DNA of 64,000 bases, taken from the NCBI GenBank assembly GCA_943736015.1, contig OX031062.1:1160501-1224500 (forward strand). Direction: 5' to 3'. Under the pieces are notes generated by a model, which saw only the letters and a list, made by a program, of their open reading frames with translations, did no database searches and was not told the DNA's origin. Of this stretch, positions 60,361 through 64,000 are shown piece after piece. A program made the position numbers and the translations under genes. Position 1 is the stretch's first letter. Each line of letters begins with the position of its first letter. Source of the DNA: Tridacna crocea (taxonomy: Eukaryota; Mollusca; Bivalvia; Cardiida; Cardiidae).

Positions 60361-60582
60361 TTAACCTTTTACCCCATAAGGCATTTCTAAGGTATCTCTA
60401 ATTGACCCTAAATAACAGCAAGGATGAAGCCGTTTCTTAAGTGTATGACATTTTTAGCATAGAAAACATTGTGACATAAGGTGAAATGCTCGTGACGAGC
60501 AATTTCACCTCTTGTCACAATGTTTTCAAAAGGCTCCTTCAAGCAATGCGTAGAAATGAGTATCTATGGAGTAAAGGGTTAA
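60361..60582 (+). mobile_element. TTAA MITE, subfamily B
   Basis: TTAA both ends; stem GTGAC/GTCAC pair as at 23333. Reverse of most B copies. Confidence 0.87.
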
Positions 60583-61028
60583 TACATCTCCGTGATATGT
60601 TATACCAAGCCATTCATCACATAATGATGGATCTATATAAATCTTTTTTATCTAATAAGCAACTGAATCATTAGGTAGACTGATCCTTTGACATGCTAAA
60701 AATTGATCAATGTCTAAAAATATTGACTCTGGTGAGCCCACATTGACCGTGAAGGCTTACCAAGTTTATAACTTTTTGCAGATACATTAAGCCCTGTTTT
60801 TACAGAGTAAGGCTTATATAAATTAATAGTTTGTGAAAGGAGTGAAATAAGAAAGTTTTTGAAAGAGGGATAAATGCAAATAATGAAATCACCTCGTTCT
60901 GCACATAAAAGAAACCCACTAGAAAGCCTTTATGGCTTATCAGTGAGCTGTAAATTGAAATTCTCTCCTGACTTGAAGTGCATTTTTAGATATTTCTTAT
61001 CTTTATTGTTTGTAGGGAGATTTTGTCT

Positions 61029-61255
61029 ATAATCCTTTACCACACAAAATTGTATTTTGACAACTTTGAGGAAGAGATCTGTTGAAAACATTGTGGGAAA
61101 AGGAGAAAATGCTGGTAACCAGCATTTTCTCCTTTTCCCACAATATTTTTTACCCATTTAAAAAACTTAAGTTTATTTTTACCTCTTTCAAATTTTTCTT
61201 CTGCAGATGCTTTCAATTTTGAAGAGTCAAAATTTTGATGTTTTTGAAGGGTTTA
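61029..61255 (-). mobile_element. TTAA MITE, subfamily A/C-like
   Basis: Perfect stem over 60 nt; left ATAA, right end decayed and shared with next. Confidence 0.82.
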
Positions 61256-61480
61256 CTTTTTACCAAGCAACGATATTCTTGAGTTGCCTAAATTGAAAGC
61301 ATATGCAGACGACAAATTAAAAGTAGTCCATTTAAGGTTTCTACCTTTGAAAGAGTAGAAAACATTGTGGGAAAAAGAGAAAATGCTTGTTATCAGCATT
61401 TTATCCTTTTCCAACTATGTTTTTCCAAAGGCTTCTCTCTAAGAGTGTTTAGAACACTGACTTTTGTGGTAAAGAGTTCA
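61252..61480 (+). mobile_element. TTAA MITE, subfamily A
   Basis: 229 bp; ends TTTA and TTCA; stem tip CTTGTTATCAGC. Confidence 0.8.
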
Positions 61481-61566
61481 TTAAATACAATGTATCTGTA
61501 TATCTTCTAACCCTTAGTAGTATCAACATTTCAATACCTGTAAAAGTAAGAGAAAAATGTTCAGAC

Positions 61567-61795
61567 TTAACCCTTTCCCAAAAGACAATTATAAGACTCT
61601 TCCAAACTCAAAGAGTTTTCAGATGACAATTTCAAATTTGATAAAAATGTCAGAAAGTTCTCCAAATGGGTAGAAAACATTGTGGGAAAAGGAGACATTG
61701 CTCGTTACGAGCAATTTCTCCTTTTCCCACAGTGTTTTCAAAAGACTTGTACTGCAGACATGTAAAAACAAGGGCTTGTTTGGGAAAGGGTTTAA
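61567..61795 (+). mobile_element. TTAA MITE, subfamily C, opposite orientation
   Basis: 229 bp, TTAA both ends; stem GGAGACATTGCTCGTTACGAGCAATTTCTCC. The only C copy in this orientation. Confidence 0.88.
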
Positions 61796-61918
61796 GCAAC
61801 ATATTACATTTCTGCAGAAATGTTTACTTGTGCTAAATCACTTTTAAAAACACCTTGGCAAAAGACTACTTGGATGGTAATGAAAAATTCATCCCCATTC
61901 CAGATGCCCTTTTTATAA

Positions 61919-62140
61919 ACTCATTTCCTTCCTACAAAATTTTAGATGTATCAAAATTGGATGCATTTACAGATGACAAATCACAAGTTGCTGAAATTAA
62001 GAACGTTGTCTTTCATGGGTAAAAAACATTTTGTAGGATAAAGAGAAAATGCTGATGGCCAGCATTTTCTTCTTTTCCCACAATGTTTTCAAAAGTTTCT
62101 CAGGGTCCTTTATACTGAGATTTGTTTGATATAGGGTTCA
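61919..62140 (+). mobile_element. degenerate TTAA MITE
   Basis: Long arm AAATTGGATGCATTTACAGATGAC, stem tip GCTGATGGCCAGC, decayed ends. Confidence 0.65.
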
Positions 62141-62406
62141 TTCCTAAATCATCACCTCAGCTAGTTGTATGTGACAGAATGAATTACCCGAAACTTGGAC
62201 TAGTTTTGCTGGCTATGAAAAGGGGAAACCATACAACTGGAGCAGGTAACCATCAAAGTATTTGTGATATACTGATGGCCCTTTTTGAATACAAACTTTC
62301 ACTGAAAACCAAGTAACTACAGCCAAGTGTTGGCACCCACATCAAGTTCTCTTGTTAATATAGGCTGGGCTTTATAAAAGATGACACTGTCACTTTTATT
62401 TTTCAG

Positions 62407-62562
62407 CTGGAGAACCCAAACAGAAAGCCCAGATTGGGCGCAGCAGTGAAGTGTCCTTAAAGATCACAGAGACAGATATCGCCAACTTGACTGCCTCCAT
62501 TTTGAGTCCCTCTGGTCATGAAGAACCATGCATGTTGAAACGTCTTCCTAATGGACATCTTG
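62407..62562 (+). CDS. FLN: filamin exon 15: first half of repeat 18-like domain
   Basis: Fifty-two codons, acceptor TTTTTCAG|CT, donor CTTG|GTATGT, phase 1 both sides. [40 protein letters not shown] and [12 protein letters not shown]. The run SETDLxxLTAxVxxPSGxEEPCLLKRLxNGH is characteristic of vertebrate repeat 18, whose first strand folds onto its neighbour in the human protein. The second half (GISFVPKE-type) and all later repeats lie beyond the window. Confidence 0.95.
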
Positions 62563-62603
62563 GTATGTTGACCTGTCAGTAAACAGTCCATATGTAAAGA
62601 ACC

Positions 62604-62738
62604 TGAACCCTCTACCACACAATGGCGCCTTTTAATGTCCGTCGGAGAGAAGCCTGTTGAAAGCATTTTCTCCTTTTCCCACAAAGTTTTCTACCATATC
62701 AAAGAAAAATTGGATCATTTTAGGCTCTATGAAATCGT
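62604..62738 (-). mobile_element. TTAA MITE, truncated by tandem-repeat element
   Basis: TGAACCCTCTACCACACAAT left end, collapsed stem, stops at ATACGCCCGTCG. Confidence 0.72.
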
Positions 62739-64000
62739 TTTTATACGCCCGTCGTAGACGGGACGTATTATGGGATCACCCGAGGCGGGCGGGCGTCCGG
62801 GCGGGCGGGCGGCGTCCAGTTCTTTGTCCGGAGCATATCTCCAAAACTATTCTAGCTAGGGTTACGAAATTTCATGGGTAGATAGATCTCATCGAGGGGG
62901 AGTGCAGTGCACAGGAACCATAACTCTTGCTCGCTTAATTTTTGAGTTATTGCCCTTCATCGTTTTTCATACTTGAATTTTGTCCGGAGCATATCTCCAA
63001 AACTATACTAGCTAGGGTTACGAAATTTCATGGGTGGATAGATCTCATCGAGGGGGAGTGCAGTGCACAGGAACCATAACTCTTGCTCACTTAATTTTTG
63101 AGTTATTGCCCTTTGTCGTTTTTCATACTTGAATTTTGTCCGGAGCATATCTCCAAAACTATACTAGCTAGGGTTACGAAATTTCATGGGTGGATAGATC
63201 TCATTGAGGGGGAGTGCAGTGCACAGGAACCATAACTCTTGCTCGCTTAATTTTTGAGTTATTGCCCTTTGTCGTTTTTCATACTTGAATTTTGTCCGGA
63301 GCATATCTCCAAAACTATACTAGCTAGGGTTACAAAATTTCATGGGTGGATAGATCTCATCTAGGGGGAGTGCAGTGCACAGGAACCATAACTCTTGCTC
63401 GCTTTATTTTTGAGTTATTGCCCTTTGCCGTTTTTCATACTTCAATTTTGTCCGGTGAATATCTCCACAACTATACTAGCTAGGGTTATGGAATTTCATG
63501 GCTGGATAGATCTCATCAAGGGGGAGTGCAGTGCTCAGGAATCATAACTCTTGCTTGCTTAATTTTTGAGTTATTGCCCTTTGTCTTTTTTCATACCTGA
63601 ATTTTGTCCGGAGCATATCTCCAAAACTATACTAGCTAGGGTTATGAAATTTCATGGGTGGATAGATCTCATCAAGGGGAAGTGCAGTGCTCAGGAACCA
63701 TAACTCTTGCTTGCTTAATTTTTGAGTTATTGCCCTTTGTTGTTTTTCATACCTGAATTTTGTCTGGAGCATATCTCCAAAACTATACTAGCTAGGGTTA
63801 TGAAATTTCATGGGTGGATAGATCTCATCAAGGGGGAGTGCAGTGCACAGGAATGATAACTCTTGCTCGCTTAATTTTTGAGTTATTGCCCTTTGCCGTT
63901 TTTTACAGTTGAATTTTGTCCAGTGAATATCTCCAAAACTATACTACCTAGGGTTATGAAATTTCATGGGTGGATAGATCTCATCAAGGGGGAGTACAGT
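62739..64000. repeat. 156-bp tandem array (seven or more units), runs off window end
   Basis: Header with inverted repeat CGCCCGTCGTAGACGGGACG and GC-rich GGCGGGCGGGCG, then units starting TTTGTCCGGAGCATATCTCC at 62823, 62979, 63135, 63291, 63447 and onward, exactly 156 bp apart. Later units diverge more (TCCGGTGAATATC). Probably internal repeats of a mollusc-type non-autonomous element; array end not seen. Confidence 0.88.

Noticed and set aside
1288-62684. Recurrent 60-70 codon frames containing NIVGKGENAGNQHFLLFPQC on both strands
   Set aside because: They are translations of the TTAA MITE hairpin; the palindrome makes the same peptide appear on either strand. No conserved start, no splice context, frames broken in most copies.

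Overview
Eukaryotic, AT-rich genomic DNA that lies entirely inside one large gene on the + strand. The gene is a filamin (actin cross-linking protein built from Ig-like filamin repeats). I can place 15 coding exons with GT-AG junctions and phases that agree at all 14 internal joins. They total 3,018 nt, about 1,006 codons. Read in order they match the vertebrate filamin rod from about repeat 7/8 to the first half of repeat 18, including the hinge-1 region. The actin-binding N-terminus must lie upstream and the rest of rod 2 with the dimerisation repeat downstream. The repeat content (tRNA-derived SINEs with a tail ending in a GTTAAACACC-type motif, TTAA-flanked palindromic MITEs, a dispersed GATCAGACTGCACA palindrome, GCCGAAGGCCAGCGGG-type elements) suggests a bivalve mollusc. 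That assignment is inference.

Layout: 1-2016 intron; exons 1-9 at 2.0-18.6 kb (rod repeats 7/8 to 15); a 24.2 kb intron at 18609-42830 made mostly of transposable elements; exons 10-12 at 42.8-47.6 kb (hinge-1 and repeat 16); a 9.6 kb intron; exons 13-15 at 57.1-62.6 kb (repeats 17 and 18); and from 62.7 kb to the window end a 156-bp tandem array.

The dominant non-coding signal is one superfamily of about 229-bp elements with TTAA at both ends, CCCTTTACC/CCCTTTCCC-type terminal inverted repeats and a central near-perfect 67-nt palindrome. By hand I count more than 110 copies or fragments, in both orientations, so the filamin pre-mRNA would carry a long series of perfect hairpins. TTAA ends plus CCC termini resemble piggyBac-class non-autonomous elements. 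At least five subfamilies (A-E) have different but internally complementary stems. Single copies carry private paired changes in both stem arms, and some copies have exchanged or duplicated arms around the palindrome. Elements are nested in every combination: MITE in SINE, SINE in MITE, MITE in MITE.

The second notable signal is local tandem duplication of exon edges. The 3' splice site of exon 6 is present six times in a 61-bp array, the 5' splice site of exon 12 four times in an 86-bp array, and the 3' splice site of exon 5 twice. MITEs also sit within 10-30 bp of several splice sites.

No complete second gene, functional tRNA, rRNA or CRISPR array is supported. Strand convention for the palindromic elements: + means the longer arm comes first.
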